Numbered from the stretch's first letter, positions 1-12,218 are shown. The stretch is DNA of 64,000 nt from Microbacterium sp. Marseille-Q6965 (GCF_946151065.1 NZ_CAMGZA010000001.1:496001-560000), one strand, 5' to 3'. Notes: a model not told the origin generated them from the sequence alone. Program-made: numbers and translations.

Positions 1-105
1 CTTGACGAGGACCTCGTCGGGCTGCAGATCGGCCAGGGTGAGGTCTTCGAAGCGGAACGGCTCGTCGACGCCGTGGAGCACGGCGGCGCGGACGGATGTG
101 GTCAT
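1..105 (-). CDS. zinc-type alcohol dehydrogenase, N-terminal fragment
   Basis: Only the first 35 codons lie in the window; the gene runs off its left edge. The N-terminus (MTTSVRAAVLHG, then EPFRFEDLTL and PDEVLVK) is the typical first strand set of the GroES-like domain of medium-chain zinc-dependent alcohol dehydrogenases. The start is an ATG with an AAAGGA ribosome site about seven bases upstream. Substrate cannot be told from this fragment. It is preceded by a promoter containing a short inverted repeat, so it is probably transcribed on its own rather than from the upstream ABC transporter operon. Confidence 0.7.
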   Translation of the reverse strand, partial: MTTSVRAAVLHGVDEPFRFEDLTLADLQPDEVLVK

Positions 106-122
106 CTCAGTTCCTTTCAGAT

Positions 123-137
123 GCATAGAAGCTATGC
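123..137 (-). promoter_or_regulatory. inverted repeat, operator candidate
   Basis: GCATAG-AAG-CTATGC is a perfect 6-bp inverted repeat with a 3-base centre. It lies just downstream of a TAGCGT -10 hexamer and upstream of the alcohol dehydrogenase start, where a repressor would block initiation. No regulator gene is next to it in the window. Confidence 0.4.
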
Positions 138-141
138 CTCC

Positions 142-147
142 ACGCTA
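142..147 (-). promoter_or_regulatory. -10 hexamer TAGCGT of the dehydrogenase gene
   Basis: TAGCGT on the minus strand fits TANNNT. It gives a leader of about 30 bases with a good ribosome site before the ATG at 105. Confidence 0.4.
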
Positions 148-216
148 CGCCTGTCTGAGAGAAAGGGAACGGGCGGGGATCAAACTCTGCGTTCGATCCG
201 GCATAACCTGACGCGG

Positions 217-981
217 TCAGCGCACCTTGCCGAGGAACTCGCGCGTGCGGGCATGCTGCGGGCGTTCGATGACCTCGGCCGCAGGACCCTCCTCGACCAC
301 GACACCGCCGTCCATGAAGATCACGCGGTCGGCCACGTCGCGGGCGAAGCCCATCTCGTGGGTGACGACGATCATCGTCATGCCCTCGGCGGCGAGCTCC
401 CGCATCACGTCGAGCACCTCGCCGACCAGCTCGGGGTCGAGCGCCGACGTCGGCTCGTCGAAGAGCATGAGCTCGGGCTTCATCGCGAGCGAGCGGGCGA
501 TCGCCACGCGCTGCTGCTGACCGCCCGAGAGCTCGTGCGGATACGCATCGATGCGGTGGGCGAGCCCCACGCGGGTGAGCAGGGCCCGCGCCTCCTCGTG
601 CGCCTGCGCACGGGGCACGCCCCGCACGCCGATCGGCCCCTCCGAGACGTTCTCGAGCGCCGTCATGTGGCCGAACAGGTTGAAGCGCTGAAAGACCATG
701 CCGATCTTCGCGCGGCGCGCGGCCACTTCCTTCTCGCGCAGCTCGTAGAGCTTGCCGTTGCTCTCGCGGTAGCCGACGTGCTCCCCCGCGACCCGCAGCG
801 CGCCCCCGTCGATGCGCTCGAGGTGGTTGATGCAGCGCAGGAACGTCGACTTGCCCGATCCGCTCGGGCCGATGAGGCACACGACCTCCCCCGGCGCCAC
901 GGCCAGGTCGATACCCTTGAGCACCTCGTTGTCGCCGAAGCGCTTGCGCACACCGACGGCCTGAACCAGCGCAGCGGTCAT
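217..981 (-). CDS. polar amino acid ABC transporter, ATP-binding protein
   Basis: A 254-residue ATPase that drives uptake of an amino acid at the cytoplasmic face of the membrane. Walker [10 protein letters not shown] is at residues 38-46, the Q-loop VFQRFNLF at 97-104, the signature LSGGQ at 151-155, Walker B LMLFDEP at 171-177 and the H-loop histidine near 208. The sequence resembles the GlnQ/HisP branch. The chosen ATG overlaps the permease stop by four bases (ATGA), so the open frame further upstream is not used. It is the last gene of a three-gene operon: binding protein, permease, ATPase. Substrate is uncertain among polar amino acids. Confidence 0.9.
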   Translation of the reverse strand: MTAALVQAVGVRKRFGDNEVLKGIDLAVAPGEVVCLIGPSGSGKSTFLRCINHLERIDGGALRVAGEHVGYRESNGKLYELREKEVAARRAKIGMVFQRFNLFGHMTALENVSEGPIGVRGVPRAQAHEEARALLTRVGLAHRIDAYPHELSGGQQQRVAIARSLAMKPELMLFDEPTSALDPELVGEVLDVMRELAAEGMTMIVVTHEMGFARDVADRVIFMDGGVVVEEGPAAEVIERPQHARTREFLGKVR

Positions 982-1847
982 CGGGTCCTCCCGGGCAGGA
1001 CGCGGCGCAGCACGTCGCCGACACTCGAGGCGTCGCTCACCGAGGAGTACTCGAAGCGACGCTCGATGAAGTACTGGCCGACGCTGAACACGGTGGTGAG
1101 GATCAGGTACCAGATCGACACCGTCAGCAGCAGCTCGACCACGAGCAGGTTGTTGGAGTAGATGGTCACCGCCGACAGCAGCAGCTCGCCGTACTGGATC
1201 GTGTACGCCAGCGACGACGTCTTGAGCATGTTGATGAACTCGTTGCCGGTGGGCGGCACGATCACCCGCATCGCCTGCGGCAGCACGATGCGGCGCATGG
1301 TGCGGCCGGGCCGCATGCCGATCGACTTGGCCGCCTCGATCTGGCCCTTGTCGACCGACGCGATGCCGGCGCGCACGATCTCGGCCATGTACGCGCCCTC
1401 GTTGATCCCGAGGCCCAGCAGCGCCGCGAGGAACGGCGTCATGATCGTGTTCGTGTCGACCGAGCCGGCGAAGGGGATCCACACCTCGGGGAAGACCAGC
1501 GACAGGTTGTACCAGAGCAGCAGCTGCACGAGCACGGGCGTGCCGCGGAACAGCCACACGTAGCCGCCGGCCACGGCGCGCGCCACGGGGTTCCGCGACA
1601 GCCGCATGATGGCGGCGACGACGCCGAGCACGATGCCGAGCGCCTGGGCGGCGACGCTGATGAGCAGCGTGCCCGCCATGCCCTGCAGGATCGTGGGGAC
1701 CGTGAGGAAGCGCAGGGTCGCGTCGTACTGGATGTCGGCCTGGGAGAAGGCGTAGACGAGCGCGGCGAGCAGAGCGAGCACCACGGCGCCCGTGACCCAG
1801 CGCCCCCAGTGGCGCACCGGCACCGTGGTCATCGTCGGCTCGTCCAC
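978..1847 (-). CDS. polar amino acid ABC transporter, permease
   Basis: A 289-residue integral membrane permease of the HisM/GlnP type. Several hydrophobic helices are visible, the first at about residues 19-35, plus the EAA loop that contacts the ATPase ([15 protein letters not shown], then [12 protein letters not shown]). A GTG one base after the binding-protein stop is taken as the start. An ATG five codons later (MTTVPVRHW) is a possible alternative because neither has a strong ribosome site. Translation is probably coupled to both neighbours. A single permease is present, so it presumably homodimerises. Confidence 0.9.
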   Translation of the reverse strand: MDEPTMTTVPVRHWGRWVTGAVVLALLAALVYAFSQADIQYDATLRFLTVPTILQGMAGTLLISVAAQALGIVLGVVAAIMRLSRNPVARAVAGGYVWLFRGTPVLVQLLLWYNLSLVFPEVWIPFAGSVDTNTIMTPFLAALLGLGINEGAYMAEIVRAGIASVDKGQIEAAKSIGMRPGRTMRRIVLPQAMRVIVPPTGNEFINMLKTSSLAYTIQYGELLLSAVTIYSNNLLVVELLLTVSIWYLILTTVFSVGQYFIERRFEYSSVSDASSVGDVLRRVLPGRTR

Positions 1848-1848
1848 G

Positions 1849-2739
1849 TCAGCCGCCGTTGATGGTCGCTTCGTCGACCGCGCCGAGCGGCGTCTCGTAC
1901 TTCTCGATCAGCTCGCCGTACTCGCCGTTGTCGATGACGGCCTGCACGGCCTGCTGGATCGCGTCGCGCAGCTCGGTGTCCTCCTTGGCCACGCCGATGC
2001 CCATCGGGCCGGCCTGCACCTGGTCGCCCACGACCTCGAAGTCCTCGCCATCGCCCGACACGCGCGCGTTGTACGCGGCGACCGGGTAGTCCTGCATGCC
2101 CGCCACGGCCCGGCCGTTCTTGATCTGCAGCATGGCCTCGGTCTCGCGGTCGAACGAGAGGATCTCGATCGGCTGCTGGCCGTCGGTCTCGCACTGCGCC
2201 GACTGCTCCTGCGCGTAGCCCTCCTGCACCGTGCCGCGCTGCACGGCGATCGTCATCCCGCACAGGTCCGCGATGCCGCTCAGGCCCTCGGGGTTGCCCT
2301 TCGGGACGAGCAGGACGGCGCCCGCCATGTAGTAGTCGACGAAGTCGATCTCCTGCTGGCGCTCCTCGTTGTCGCTCATGCCCGACACGATGATGTCGAT
2401 GCGGCCCGAGTTCAGCTGCGTGATGAGGCTGTCGAAGACGACGTTGTTCCACTCGAACGGCACGCCGAGCTGCTCGCTCAACAGGTCGGTGAGCTCCTTG
2501 TCGAAGCCGAGGATGGTCGTGCCGTCCTCGTCGTAGTACTCCATCGGCGCGTACGCGATGTCGCCGCCGACCACGATCTTGCCGGCGTCCTTGATGTCCT
2601 GCGGCAGCGCCTCGTACAGCGGCGCCTCGGTGTCGGCGGCCTGCTCCTGAGTGCCGCCCGCGCAGCCGGCGAGGACGAGGGCGGCGGTCGCGCCCGCGGC
2701 GGTCAGCGCGAGCGCGCGGCGAAGAGTGGGGATTCGCAT
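1849..2739 (-). CDS. amino acid ABC transporter, substrate-binding lipoprotein
   Basis: A 296-residue extracytoplasmic binding protein. MRIPTLRR is followed by a hydrophobic stretch and the lipobox LVLAGC with the acylated cysteine at residue 26, so it is a membrane-anchored lipoprotein. The mature part fits bacterial solute-binding protein family 3 (KIVVGGDIAYAPMEY, FDKELTDLL, MSDNEERQQEIDFVDYY). The start at 2739 is preferred over one nine codons upstream because GAGGAA precedes it at good spacing and it gives a normal signal peptide. It is the first gene of the transporter operon. Confidence 0.92.
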   Translation of the reverse strand: MRIPTLRRALALTAAGATAALVLAGCAGGTQEQAADTEAPLYEALPQDIKDAGKIVVGGDIAYAPMEYYDEDGTTILGFDKELTDLLSEQLGVPFEWNNVVFDSLITQLNSGRIDIIVSGMSDNEERQQEIDFVDYYMAGAVLLVPKGNPEGLSGIADLCGMTIAVQRGTVQEGYAQEQSAQCETDGQQPIEILSFDRETEAMLQIKNGRAVAGMQDYPVAAYNARVSGDGEDFEVVGDQVQAGPMGIGVAKEDTELRDAIQQAVQAVIDNGEYGELIEKYETPLGAVDEATINGG

Positions 2740-2774
2740 GGAGTTCCTCGTGGATCGGTGACGCAAACCGCATC

Positions 2775-2780
2775 ATTCTA
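2775..2780 (-). promoter_or_regulatory. -10 hexamer TAGAAT of the amino acid transporter operon
   Basis: TAGAAT on the minus strand sits about 35 bases before the binding-protein ATG, leaving a short leader with a GAGGAA ribosome site. Confidence 0.5.
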
Positions 2781-2813
2781 CGCGGCCGGCCCGAGATCCC
2801 CCTGCAGACGCAA

Positions 2814-2848
2814 CTCGGCCCCCGCGCCTCGTGAGCGCGGGGGCCGAG
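2814..2848 (-). terminator. transcription terminator of the ilv operon
   Basis: A perfect 14-bp GC-rich stem (CTCGGCCCCCGCGC and its complement) with a 7-base loop, lying after the ilvC-derived tandem repeat and before the transporter promoter. There is no long T run, as is usual for high-GC actinobacteria. The 313-base gap from 2740 to 3052 holds this hairpin, the repeat array at 2867-3076 and the transporter promoter; no gene was seen in it. Confidence 0.7.
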
Positions 2849-2866
2849 CATGCGGCGATCGGAGGA

Positions 2867-4631
<1,765 letters not shown>

Positions 4632-4632
4632 C

Positions 4633-6426
4633 TCAGGCCTCCTCGTCGAATGCGGGCGCGTTGTCGCGCGCGTACTGGATGTAGCTGTTGCTGACGCCCT
4701 GCGGCACCATCGGCCACACCATGGCGTCGGCGCTCACGACGAAGTCGATCACGACCGGCTTGTCGTTGATCGCCAGCGCCTCCTGGATCGCCGCGTCCAC
4801 CTCGTCCTCGCGCTCCACGCGGATGGCGTGGCAGCCGTAGGCCTCGGCGAGCTTGACGAAGTCGGGGATCCGGATGGAGCCGGCACCCGTGTTCAGCTCG
4901 GTGTTGGAGTAGCGGCCGTCGTAGAAGAGCGTCTGCCACTGCTTGACCATGCCGAGCGAGGAGTTGTTGATGACGGCGACCTTGATCGGGATGTTGTTGA
5001 TCGCGCAGGTCGCGAGCTCCTGATTGGTCATCTGGAAGCAGCCGTCGCCGTCGATCGCCCACACGACGCGGTCCGGCTGCGCGACCTTCGCGCCCATCGC
5101 GGCGGGCACGGCGTAGCCCATCGTGCCGGCACCGCCCGAGTTCAGCCACGAGTTGGGGCGCTCGTACTTGATGAACTGCGCCGCCCACATCTGGTGCTGG
5201 CCCACGCCCGCCGCGTACACGCCCTCGGGGCCGGTGAGCTCGCCGATCCGCTGGATGACGTGCTGGGGCGCGAGCAGGCCGTCGCTCGTGGGCGTGTAGC
5301 CCAGCGGGTACTGGTCCTGCAGGCCGTGCAGGTAGGCCCACCACTCGTCGGTGTCGGCGCGCTCCGTGACGCGCAGTGCGGCGTCGAGGTCGACGAGGAC
5401 GTCCTTCAGGTCGCCCACGATCGGCACGTCCACGGCCTTGATCTTGCCGATCTCGGCCGGGTCGATGTCGACGTGCACGATCTTGGCGTGCGGGGCGAAC
5501 TGGCTCGCCTTGCCGGTGACGCGGTCGTCGAAGCGCGCGCCGAGGGCGACGACGAGGTCGGCCTCCTGCAGCGAGAGCACGGCCGGCACCGACCCGTGCA
5601 TGCCGGGCATGCCGAGGTGCTGCGGGTGGGAGTCGGGGAACGCCCCGCGCGCCATCAGCGTGGTCACCACGGGCGCGCCGCTCGTCTCGGCGAGGGTCTT
5701 CAGCTCGGCCGCGGCGCGGGCGCGGATCACGCCGCCGCCCACGTACAGCACGGGCTTCTTCGCCTCCGCGATGAGGGCCGCGGCGGCCTGGATCTGCTTG
5801 CCGTGCGCCTTGGTGACGGGCCGGTAGCCCGGCAGGTCGTACCTGGGCGGCCACTCGAAGGTGAGCTCGGCCTGCTGCGCGTCCTTGGTGATGTCGACGA
5901 GCACGGGACCGGGGCGCCCCGTGGTCGCGATCTCGTAGGCCGCCGCCAGCGCACCCGGAATGTCCTCGGCCGTGCGCACGAGGAACGAGTGCTTGGTGAT
6001 CGGCATCGTGATGCCGACGATGTCGGCCTCCTGGAACGCGTCCGTGCCCATCAGCGTCGAGAACACCTGCCCGGTAATCGCGAGCATCGGCACCGAGTCC
6101 ATGTAGGCGTCGGCGATGGCCGTGACGAGGTTGGTCGCGCCGGGGCCCGAGGTGGCGATCGCGACGCCGAGCTTGCCGCTGGACGAGGCATAGCCCTCGG
6201 CGGCGTGGCCGGCGCCCTGCTCGTGACGCACGAGCACGTGGCGCAGCTTCTGCGCCGACATCAGGGGGTCGTAGACGGGAAGGATCGCGCCCCCGGGCAG
6301 GCCGAAAACGTCGGTCACGCCGAGCATCTCGAGCGAGCGGACGACCGCCTCGGCGCCCGTGAGCACGGGCGCGTTCGCGGTGCGGGCAGGCGGCCGGGGC
6401 ACGGCCGAGGCAGTGTCGGATGACAT
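4633..6426 (-). CDS. ilvB: acetolactate synthase large (catalytic) subunit
   Basis: A 597-residue thiamine-diphosphate and FAD enzyme condensing pyruvate with pyruvate or 2-oxobutyrate. The N-terminal domain has [12 protein letters not shown] and [14 protein letters not shown] with the catalytic glutamate; the C-terminal domain has the diphosphate motif [18 protein letters not shown]. Two in-frame ATGs are close together. The second (MSSDTAS, 6424-6426) is chosen because GGAAG lies seven bases upstream of it and almost touches the first. It follows ilvD after about 47 bases and precedes ilvN by one base. Confidence 0.96.
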   Translation of the reverse strand: MSSDTASAVPRPPARTANAPVLTGAEAVVRSLEMLGVTDVFGLPGGAILPVYDPLMSAQKLRHVLVRHEQGAGHAAEGYASSSGKLGVAIATSGPGATNLVTAIADAYMDSVPMLAITGQVFSTLMGTDAFQEADIVGITMPITKHSFLVRTAEDIPGALAAAYEIATTGRPGPVLVDITKDAQQAELTFEWPPRYDLPGYRPVTKAHGKQIQAAAALIAEAKKPVLYVGGGVIRARAAAELKTLAETSGAPVVTTLMARGAFPDSHPQHLGMPGMHGSVPAVLSLQEADLVVALGARFDDRVTGKASQFAPHAKIVHVDIDPAEIGKIKAVDVPIVGDLKDVLVDLDAALRVTERADTDEWWAYLHGLQDQYPLGYTPTSDGLLAPQHVIQRIGELTGPEGVYAAGVGQHQMWAAQFIKYERPNSWLNSGGAGTMGYAVPAAMGAKVAQPDRVVWAIDGDGCFQMTNQELATCAINNIPIKVAVINNSSLGMVKQWQTLFYDGRYSNTELNTGAGSIRIPDFVKLAEAYGCHAIRVEREDEVDAAIQEALAINDKPVVIDFVVSADAMVWPMVPQGVSNSYIQYARDNAPAFDEEA

Positions 6427-6473
6427 GTACATGCTTCCTGGATCTGAGATGCGGGGCTGGTCGCGGACGCGCG

Positions 6474-8186
6474 TCAGCCCGTCGTGGCGCCCTCCGCCGC
6501 GGAGCGGACGAGCTTCGAGTACTTCGCCAGAACACCGCGGGTGTAGCGCGGAGGCAGGGGCTCCCAGCCGGAACGGCGGGATTCGAGCTCAGCGTCGTCG
6601 ACGAGTAGGTCGAGAGTGCGAGCCGCGATATCGACCCTGATCAGATCACCATCGCGCACGAAGGCGATCGGACCTGCGTCCACCGCCTCGGGTGCAATAT
6701 GGCCGATGCACAGGCCGGTTGTGCCGCCGGAGAATCGACCGTCCGTCAAGAGTAGTACATCCTTGCCGAGCCCAGCGCCCTTGATGGCCGCAGTGATCGC
6801 GAGCATCTCGCGCATGCCGGGCCCTCCCTTGGGCCCCTCGTAGCGGATGACGATCACGTCGCCGGCGCCGATCTCGCCGTTCGCCAGGGCGTCCATGGCG
6901 GCGCGCTCGCGCTCGAACACGCGGGCCGGGCCCTCGAAGACGTCGGCGTCGAAGCCGGCCGACTTCACCACGGCGCCGTCGGGGGCCAGCGACCCGTGCA
7001 GGATCGTGATGCCGCCGCTGGCGTGGATCGGGTCGTCGAAGCGGTGGATGACCTCGCCGTCGACCGGGTCGGGGTTCAGCTCGCGCAGGTTCTCGGCGAC
7101 GGTCTTGCCCGTCACGGTGAGCGCGTCGCCGTGCAGCAGCCCCTCGTCGAGCATCGCCTTCATGATGACGGGGATGCCGCCGTGGCGGTCGACGTCGTTC
7201 ATCACGTACTTGCCGAACGGCTTCATGTCGGCCACGTGCGGCACCCTGTCGCCGATGCGGTTGAAGTCGTGCAGGCTCAGCTCGACCTGCGCCTCGCGCG
7301 CGATCGCGAGCAGGTGCAGCACGACGTTCGTCGATCCGCCGAGCGCCATCGCGAGCGCGATCGCGTTCTCGAAGGACTCCTTCGTGAGGATGTCCTTCGT
7401 CGTGATGCCCTGGCGCAGCAGGTTGACGACGGCCTCGCCGGAGCGGTGCGCGAAGTAGTCGCGGCGGCGGTCGGCGCTGGGCGGCGCGGCCGAGCCGGGC
7501 AGGCTGAGCCCGAGCGCCTCGGCGACGGACGCCATGGTGTTGGCGGTGTACATGCCACCGCACGCGCCCTCACCCGGCGCGAACGCGCACTCGATGCGCT
7601 TCAGGTCCTCCTCGCTCATGAGGCCGGCGCGGCAGGCGCCCACGCCCTCGAACGAGTCGATGATCGTGATGTCCTTCTCCGTGCCGTCGCTGAGCTTGAC
7701 CCAGCCCGGCGCGATCGATCCGGCATAGAGGAACACGCTCGACAGGCCCAGGCGCGCGCTGGCCATGAGCATGCCGGGGATCGACTTGTCACACCCGGCC
7801 AGCAGCACCGTGCCGTCGAGGCGCTCGGCCATGATCACGGTCTCGACGCTGTCGGCGATGACCTCGCGGCTCACGAGCGAGAAGTGCATGCCCTCGTGAC
7901 CCATCGAGATGCCGTCCGAGACGCTGATCGTGCCGAACTGCAGCGGGTAGCCCCCACCCGAGTGCACGCCCTCCTTGGCGCCCTGCGCGAGCCGGTCGAG
8001 GCTCAGGTTGCAGGGGGTGATCTCGTTCCAGCTCGACGCGATGCCGATCTGGGGCTTCTCCCAGTCCTCGTCGCCCATGCCGACCGCACGGAGCATGCCC
8101 CGTGAGGTGGTGGCCTCGATCCCGTCGGTGATGACGCGACTGCGGGGCTTGATGTCGATAGATGCGCTGGGGACTGCTTCGGCCAT
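6474..8186 (-). CDS. ilvD: dihydroxy-acid dehydratase
   Basis: A 570-residue Fe-S dehydratase forming 2-oxo acids for branched-chain amino acid synthesis. Three conserved cysteines, candidate cluster ligands, are at residue 59 (TPCN), 132 (GCDKSIPG) and 209 ([14 protein letters not shown]). The start is an ATG seven bases after a TAGACT hexamer, so it is probably a leaderless transcript heading the operon; no attenuator leader was seen. About 200 bases near the 3' end (6600-6790) use rare codons such as GTA, CTA, TTG and ATT that the rest of the gene avoids. Confidence 0.96.
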   Translation of the reverse strand: MAEAVPSASIDIKPRSRVITDGIEATTSRGMLRAVGMGDEDWEKPQIGIASSWNEITPCNLSLDRLAQGAKEGVHSGGGYPLQFGTISVSDGISMGHEGMHFSLVSREVIADSVETVIMAERLDGTVLLAGCDKSIPGMLMASARLGLSSVFLYAGSIAPGWVKLSDGTEKDITIIDSFEGVGACRAGLMSEEDLKRIECAFAPGEGACGGMYTANTMASVAEALGLSLPGSAAPPSADRRRDYFAHRSGEAVVNLLRQGITTKDILTKESFENAIALAMALGGSTNVVLHLLAIAREAQVELSLHDFNRIGDRVPHVADMKPFGKYVMNDVDRHGGIPVIMKAMLDEGLLHGDALTVTGKTVAENLRELNPDPVDGEVIHRFDDPIHASGGITILHGSLAPDGAVVKSAGFDADVFEGPARVFERERAAMDALANGEIGAGDVIVIRYEGPKGGPGMREMLAITAAIKGAGLGKDVLLLTDGRFSGGTTGLCIGHIAPEAVDAGPIAFVRDGDLIRVDIAARTLDLLVDDAELESRRSGWEPLPPRYTRGVLAKYSKLVRSAAEGATTG

Positions 8187-8193
8187 GATCCCG

Positions 8194-8199
8194 AGTCTA
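8194..8199 (-). promoter_or_regulatory. leaderless -10 TAGACT of ilvD
   Basis: TAGACT ends seven bases before the ilvD ATG, leaving no room for a ribosome site. Confidence 0.6.
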
Positions 8200-8263
8200 G
8201 GCGCGCGCGAACCGTGCCCCGTGACGCGTGTGCGATCCGCTGCGACCGCCGCGCGACGGCCGG

Positions 8264-9064
8264 TCAGGATGCGCGCAGATCGGCCAGTTCGGCGAGCAGG
8301 TCGGCGAACTCGCGGGCGTCCTGCACCCGCACGCTCGCCGCGGTCTCCCCCGGGCCCACGCGCACGCCGAGATCGTGCGGCTCCAGGCTCGCCAGCGCGT
8401 CCTCGTCCGTGACGTCGTCGCCGGCGAACAGCACCGCCGTCGCGCCCGTGTCGGCGCGCAGCCGCGCCACCGCCGCGTCCTTGCCCTCCTGCCGCCAGGA
8501 GTACTCGATGAGGTTGTGTCCGGAGCGGCGGCGCCAGTGCGGCGCCTCCCGCGAGACGAGCGCGTCGACGACGCCCTGCACGCCCGGCGCCAGCTCGCGC
8601 GGCGTGAGCCGCGTGTGCACCGCGAATCCGTGGGTCTTCTTCTCGATCCACGCGCCCTCGATGCCGTCCACCAGCTGGCCCGCCTCGTCGGTCAGCCGCC
8701 GCAGCAACTGCTCCTCCTGCGCGTCGTCGGCGGCCGCCGCCGCCTCGGCCTCGACGACGGCGGCGTGCGCCGGGCGCCAGTACTCCACGCCGTGGGAGCC
8801 CGCGAGCCAGACGAGCGAGTCGTCGTCGTGCTCGGCGATGACGCGCAGGTCGGGCAGGCTCCGCCCCGAGACGAACGCGACGACCGTGTCGGGCAGCGCC
8901 GCGATGCGCGCCACCGCGGCCGCCGATTCGGGCAGCGCGCGCGCCGACATCGGGTCGTCCTGCAGCAGGGCCAGCGTGCCGTCGAAGTCGAGCGCGACGA
9001 GGAGGCGCTCGGTGTGCGCGATGCGGGTGAGCGCGGTGCGCCAGTCGTCCTGCGTGTCTGTCAT
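8264..9064 (-). CDS. otsB: trehalose-6-phosphate phosphatase
   Basis: A 266-residue HAD-superfamily phosphatase that removes phosphate from trehalose 6-phosphate. HAD motif I is DFDGT (residues 26-30), motif II includes VAFVSGRSL, and the late motif is [12 protein letters not shown]. Its ATG overlaps the otsA stop by four bases (ATGA), so it is the second gene of the otsA-otsB operon and translation is coupled. Length and motifs are normal. Confidence 0.95.
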   Translation of the reverse strand: MTDTQDDWRTALTRIAHTERLLVALDFDGTLALLQDDPMSARALPESAAAVARIAALPDTVVAFVSGRSLPDLRVIAEHDDDSLVWLAGSHGVEYWRPAHAAVVEAEAAAAADDAQEEQLLRRLTDEAGQLVDGIEGAWIEKKTHGFAVHTRLTPRELAPGVQGVVDALVSREAPHWRRRSGHNLIEYSWRQEGKDAAVARLRADTGATAVLFAGDDVTDEDALASLEPHDLGVRVGPGETAASVRVQDAREFADLLAELADLRAS

Positions 9065-10539
9065 TCGCGAGGCTTCTTCCTGAGGGTCGGCTTCACTTTC
9101 ACGTCGACGGGGATGGGGTCGCCCGTGGCGCGCTTGCGTCGGACCGCGTCCACCGCCCGGAGGAAGCTCTGGCCCCACGCCTCGACGTCGTTCTCGAGCA
9201 CCTTGCGGCGAAGCGCCCGCATGCGGCGCGACTGCTCGGCGGCCGGCATGTTGATGGCGCGCAGGATCGCCTCCTTCATGCCGTCGATGTCGTGCGGGTT
9301 CACGAGGAGCGCCGTGTTGAGCTCGTCGGCGGCGCCGGCGAACTCGCTGAGCACCAGCACGCCGCGGTTGTCGGTGCGCACCGCCACGTACTCCTTCGCG
9401 ACGAGGTTCATGCCGTCGCGCAGAGCCGTGATGAGCATGACGTCGGCGGCCAGGTACAGCGCCACCATCTCCTCGCGCGGGAAGCCCTGGTGCAGGTAGC
9501 GAACGGCGGTGTGGTGCATCGTGTCGTAGTCGCCGTTGATGCGACCCACCGTGAGCTCGATCTCGTCGCGCAGCTCCTGGTACGCCTCCACGCCCGGGCG
9601 GCTGGGGCTGGCGATCTGGACGAGCGTGACCTCGCCCACGGTCACCTTGCCGTCGTCCAGCAGCTCGCCGAACGCCTTCAGGCGATGGCGGATCCCCTTG
9701 GTGTAATCGAGCCGGTCGACGCCCAGCAGGATCTTGTCGGGGTTGCCCAGCTGCTCGCGGATCTCGGCGGCCCGGGCCCGCACCTCGGGCCGCTGCGACA
9801 GCTCGATGAACGCCTGCGCGTCGATCGAGATCGGGAATGGCGCAGCGATCACGCTGCGCGATCCGCCCTCGGGGGTCGGCACCGCGATCTCGCTGGCCCG
9901 CGTCGGGTAGCGGAAGATGCGCCGCACGGAGCGCTGGAAGTTGCCGGCGTCGGCCACGCGCTGGAAACCGAGCACGTCGGCGCCCAGCAGCCCCTCGAGC
10001 ACCTGGCGGCGCCACGGCAGCTGGGAGTACAGGCCGTATGCCGGGAAGGGAATGTGGTGGAAGTACCCGATGGTGAGGTCGGGCCGCAGCTCCCGCAGCA
10101 TCTGCGGCACGAGCTGCAGCTGGTAGTCCTGAACCCAGACGAACGCCTCGTGCTCGGCCGCCTCCGCCGCCGCCTCGGCGAACCGGCGGTTCACGCGCAC
10201 GTACGCGTCCCACCACGACCGGCGGTACACCGGCGCCGCGATGACGTCGTGATAGAGCGGCCAGATCGTGCCGTTCGAGAAGCCCTCGTAGTAGTCGTGC
10301 AGCTCCTGCGCCGACAGCCGCACGGGCACGAGCAGCGTGCCGTCGAACTCGAACGGATCCATCTCGAGGTCGGCCTTGCCGCCCCAGCCGACCCACGCCC
10401 CATCGGTCTTCGCCATCACCTGCTCGAGCGCGGTGACGAGGCCGCCGGGCGAGCGCCGCCAGGTCTCGCTTCCGTCCGCCTCCGTCACACGATCGACGGG
10501 CAGACGATTGGCGACCACGACGAGATCGGCCTTCTGCAT
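9061..10539 (-). CDS. otsA: alpha,alpha-trehalose-phosphate synthase
   Basis: A 492-residue retaining glycosyltransferase (GT20) joining UDP- or GDP-glucose and glucose 6-phosphate. Family blocks include [60 protein letters not shown] and [15 protein letters not shown]. The start MQKADLVVV follows an AAGGGAG site about eight bases upstream; the longer open frame beyond it is not supported. A TAGCCT -10 lies about 80 bases upstream. The operon makes trehalose, an osmoprotectant. Confidence 0.95.
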   Translation of the reverse strand: MQKADLVVVANRLPVDRVTEADGSETWRRSPGGLVTALEQVMAKTDGAWVGWGGKADLEMDPFEFDGTLLVPVRLSAQELHDYYEGFSNGTIWPLYHDVIAAPVYRRSWWDAYVRVNRRFAEAAAEAAEHEAFVWVQDYQLQLVPQMLRELRPDLTIGYFHHIPFPAYGLYSQLPWRRQVLEGLLGADVLGFQRVADAGNFQRSVRRIFRYPTRASEIAVPTPEGGSRSVIAAPFPISIDAQAFIELSQRPEVRARAAEIREQLGNPDKILLGVDRLDYTKGIRHRLKAFGELLDDGKVTVGEVTLVQIASPSRPGVEAYQELRDEIELTVGRINGDYDTMHHTAVRYLHQGFPREEMVALYLAADVMLITALRDGMNLVAKEYVAVRTDNRGVLVLSEFAGAADELNTALLVNPHDIDGMKEAILRAINMPAAEQSRRMRALRRKVLENDVEAWGQSFLRAVDAVRRKRATGDPIPVDVKVKPTLRKKPRE

Positions 10540-10619
10540 GACTGTCTCCCTTGCCCCGGGGTTCGTCCTCTGTCCCGGGTCGCCATTCGCTCCGGGACCG
10601 TCCTTCTGCCGGGATCGCC

Positions 10620-10625
10620 AGGCTA
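10620..10625 (-). promoter_or_regulatory. -10 hexamer TAGCCT of otsAB
   Basis: TAGCCT on the minus strand predicts a leader of roughly 75 bases for otsA, one of the longer leaders in the window. Confidence 0.4.
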
Positions 10626-10656
10626 TCAGCGAGCGCGTGTCGGGCACGTTGCGCGC

Positions 10657-10662
10657 TAGCGT
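10657..10662 (+). promoter_or_regulatory. leaderless -10 TAGCGT
   Basis: TAGCGT ends seven bases before the ATG of the small membrane protein at 10670. Confidence 0.55.
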
Positions 10663-10669
10663 GGTTGAC

Positions 10670-10927
10670 ATGGGGATGCGGAAGTATGTAGCAGGGACAG
10701 GAATCGTCGGCGCCGTGCTCAGCGGCATCTCGCTGCTCCGCGGCGCCGGTGAGCAGCCGTTCACGTGGCGCGTGGCACTGCAGTGGCTGAGCTGGGCCAT
10801 CACGTTCGCGCTCGCCATCGGCATGGTGCGCGACATCCGGCGCGCCAGCCGCGGTCAGATGGTGCCCGACGACTCGCCCATCAGGGGCAAGGAGTCGCGG
10901 TACTACCACCCGCGCGCGGCGAAGTAG
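10670..10927 (+). CDS. small membrane protein of unknown function
   Basis: An 85-residue protein with two likely membrane helices (about residues 8-24 and 33-55) and a polar tail ending near SRYYHPRAAK. No family is recognised. The ATG is placed by the TAGCGT hexamer seven bases upstream; the longer open frame reading in from otsA is antisense noise. It is divergent from otsA and converges on a CDP-glycerol transferase gene. Confidence 0.6.
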   Translation: MGMRKYVAGTGIVGAVLSGISLLRGAGEQPFTWRVALQWLSWAITFALAIGMVRDIRRASRGQMVPDDSPIRGKESRYYHPRAAK

Positions 10928-10942
10928 CCGCCGGGGCGGGCG

Positions 10943-12211
10943 TCAGTCCTCGCCCTCGTCGTCGCCCTCGTCCGGGGCGACGTCCTCGTCGGTGCGGGTG
11001 TGCCACGCCTCCCACTCGCCCATGAGGCGCTCGATCGCCGCGTGGAAGCGCTGCGTGGGCGCGCCCGGTGCGGTGTCGCCGAAGTAGTGGCGCACCCAGT
11101 GCTGCAGGCGGGCCGTGGCCTCCGCGTCGCTGCGCACGCGCTCGACCTGCGCGATGACGTCGGCCGCGTCGCGGGCGTGCAGCCACTCGCACGCGCCGAG
11201 GTAGCCGCCCTCGTCCACCTGGGCGCGCTCGTCCACCGGTCGCGTGACGAGCAGTGGCCGGCCCGCGGCCAGCCGGTCGTAGACCATCGCCGAGATGTCG
11301 ACGATGGCGACATCCGCCGCCGCCAGCTGCCATCCCAGCTCCGGCCGGTCGTCGTACACATGGTGCGCCGAGGGGTCGGCCTGGTTCGCCGCCCGAAGGG
11401 CGCGGATGATGCGCCGGTTCGCCTCGCCGAACTCCGGGTCGACGACGCCGCTGCGCGGGTGCGGGCGGTAGATCACGCGGTAACGGGGATCGGACAGCAG
11501 CGCGGACACGAGCGCCTCGCCGTGCGAGCGCACCGAGCCGTAGAAGGCGGCCGGACGGTCGCCCTCCCATGTGGGGGCGTACAGCACCACCGTGCGGTCG
11601 TCGGGCTCGTAGGGAACGACGCCCGAGTAGTGGTCGGCCTGGGGGCGGCCGATCTCGATCGTGCGCCGCTCGACGTCGTAGTCCCACAGCGTGCGCGACA
11701 ACCGGTCGCGCGCCGCCTGACCGGCCACCAGCGCGTAGTCGTACGCCTTGTACTGGTTGGTCGTCATGTACATCTTGTCGGACTCGCCGTGGTTGATGAA
11801 CACGTGCCAGCGGCGCCCGTAGCGGAACATCTGGAAGTTTCGCGTGTTCTGGTTCACGTACAGCACGACGCGGATGTCCTGGCGACGCAGCAGCCGCTCG
11901 ATGCCGCGCACCTCGGGCACGAAGGCGACCGGCAACGCCCCGTCGGCGATGAGCGCCTGTGCCCCGGCGGCGTTGCGGGCGAGCACCAGCACCGGCCACG
12001 TCTTGGCCAGCTCCTGCAGCGGCTTGTACCACTGGCGCATCTGGTACATGTTCACGTCGCTGTCGGCGAAGTAGACGGCGATCTGGTACCGCCCCCGCTC
12101 GAGCGGCCCTCGCTCGGTCAGCGCGGCCCGGACGGCACGGTATGCGTTGCGGCCCTTGACCGCTTTGCGCACCAGGTCGACGGCCTTCTTCGCATCTCTC
12201 ACGACTCCCAC
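10943..12211 (-). CDS. CDP-glycerol glycerophosphotransferase-like protein
   Basis: A 422-residue TagF/TarB-type protein, expected to add glycerol phosphate or a related unit to a cell-wall polymer on the inner membrane face. Visible family features are FINHGESDKMYM with the putative catalytic histidine, VVLYAPTWEGDRP, and IVDISAMVYDRLAAGRPLL, where paralogues have TDYSS. The last motif is therefore divergent. The start is a GTG (MGVVRDAKKAVDL) seven bases after a TAGCGT hexamer, not the ATG 21 codons upstream. It is divergent from the family 2 glycosyltransferase at 12319. Confidence 0.8.
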   Translation of the reverse strand: MGVVRDAKKAVDLVRKAVKGRNAYRAVRAALTERGPLERGRYQIAVYFADSDVNMYQMRQWYKPLQELAKTWPVLVLARNAAGAQALIADGALPVAFVPEVRGIERLLRRQDIRVVLYVNQNTRNFQMFRYGRRWHVFINHGESDKMYMTTNQYKAYDYALVAGQAARDRLSRTLWDYDVERRTIEIGRPQADHYSGVVPYEPDDRTVVLYAPTWEGDRPAAFYGSVRSHGEALVSALLSDPRYRVIYRPHPRSGVVDPEFGEANRRIIRALRAANQADPSAHHVYDDRPELGWQLAAADVAIVDISAMVYDRLAAGRPLLVTRPVDERAQVDEGGYLGACEWLHARDAADVIAQVERVRSDAEATARLQHWVRHYFGDTAPGAPTQRFHAAIERLMGEWEAWHTRTDEDVAPDEGDDEGED

Positions 12212-12218
12212 ACCCTCC

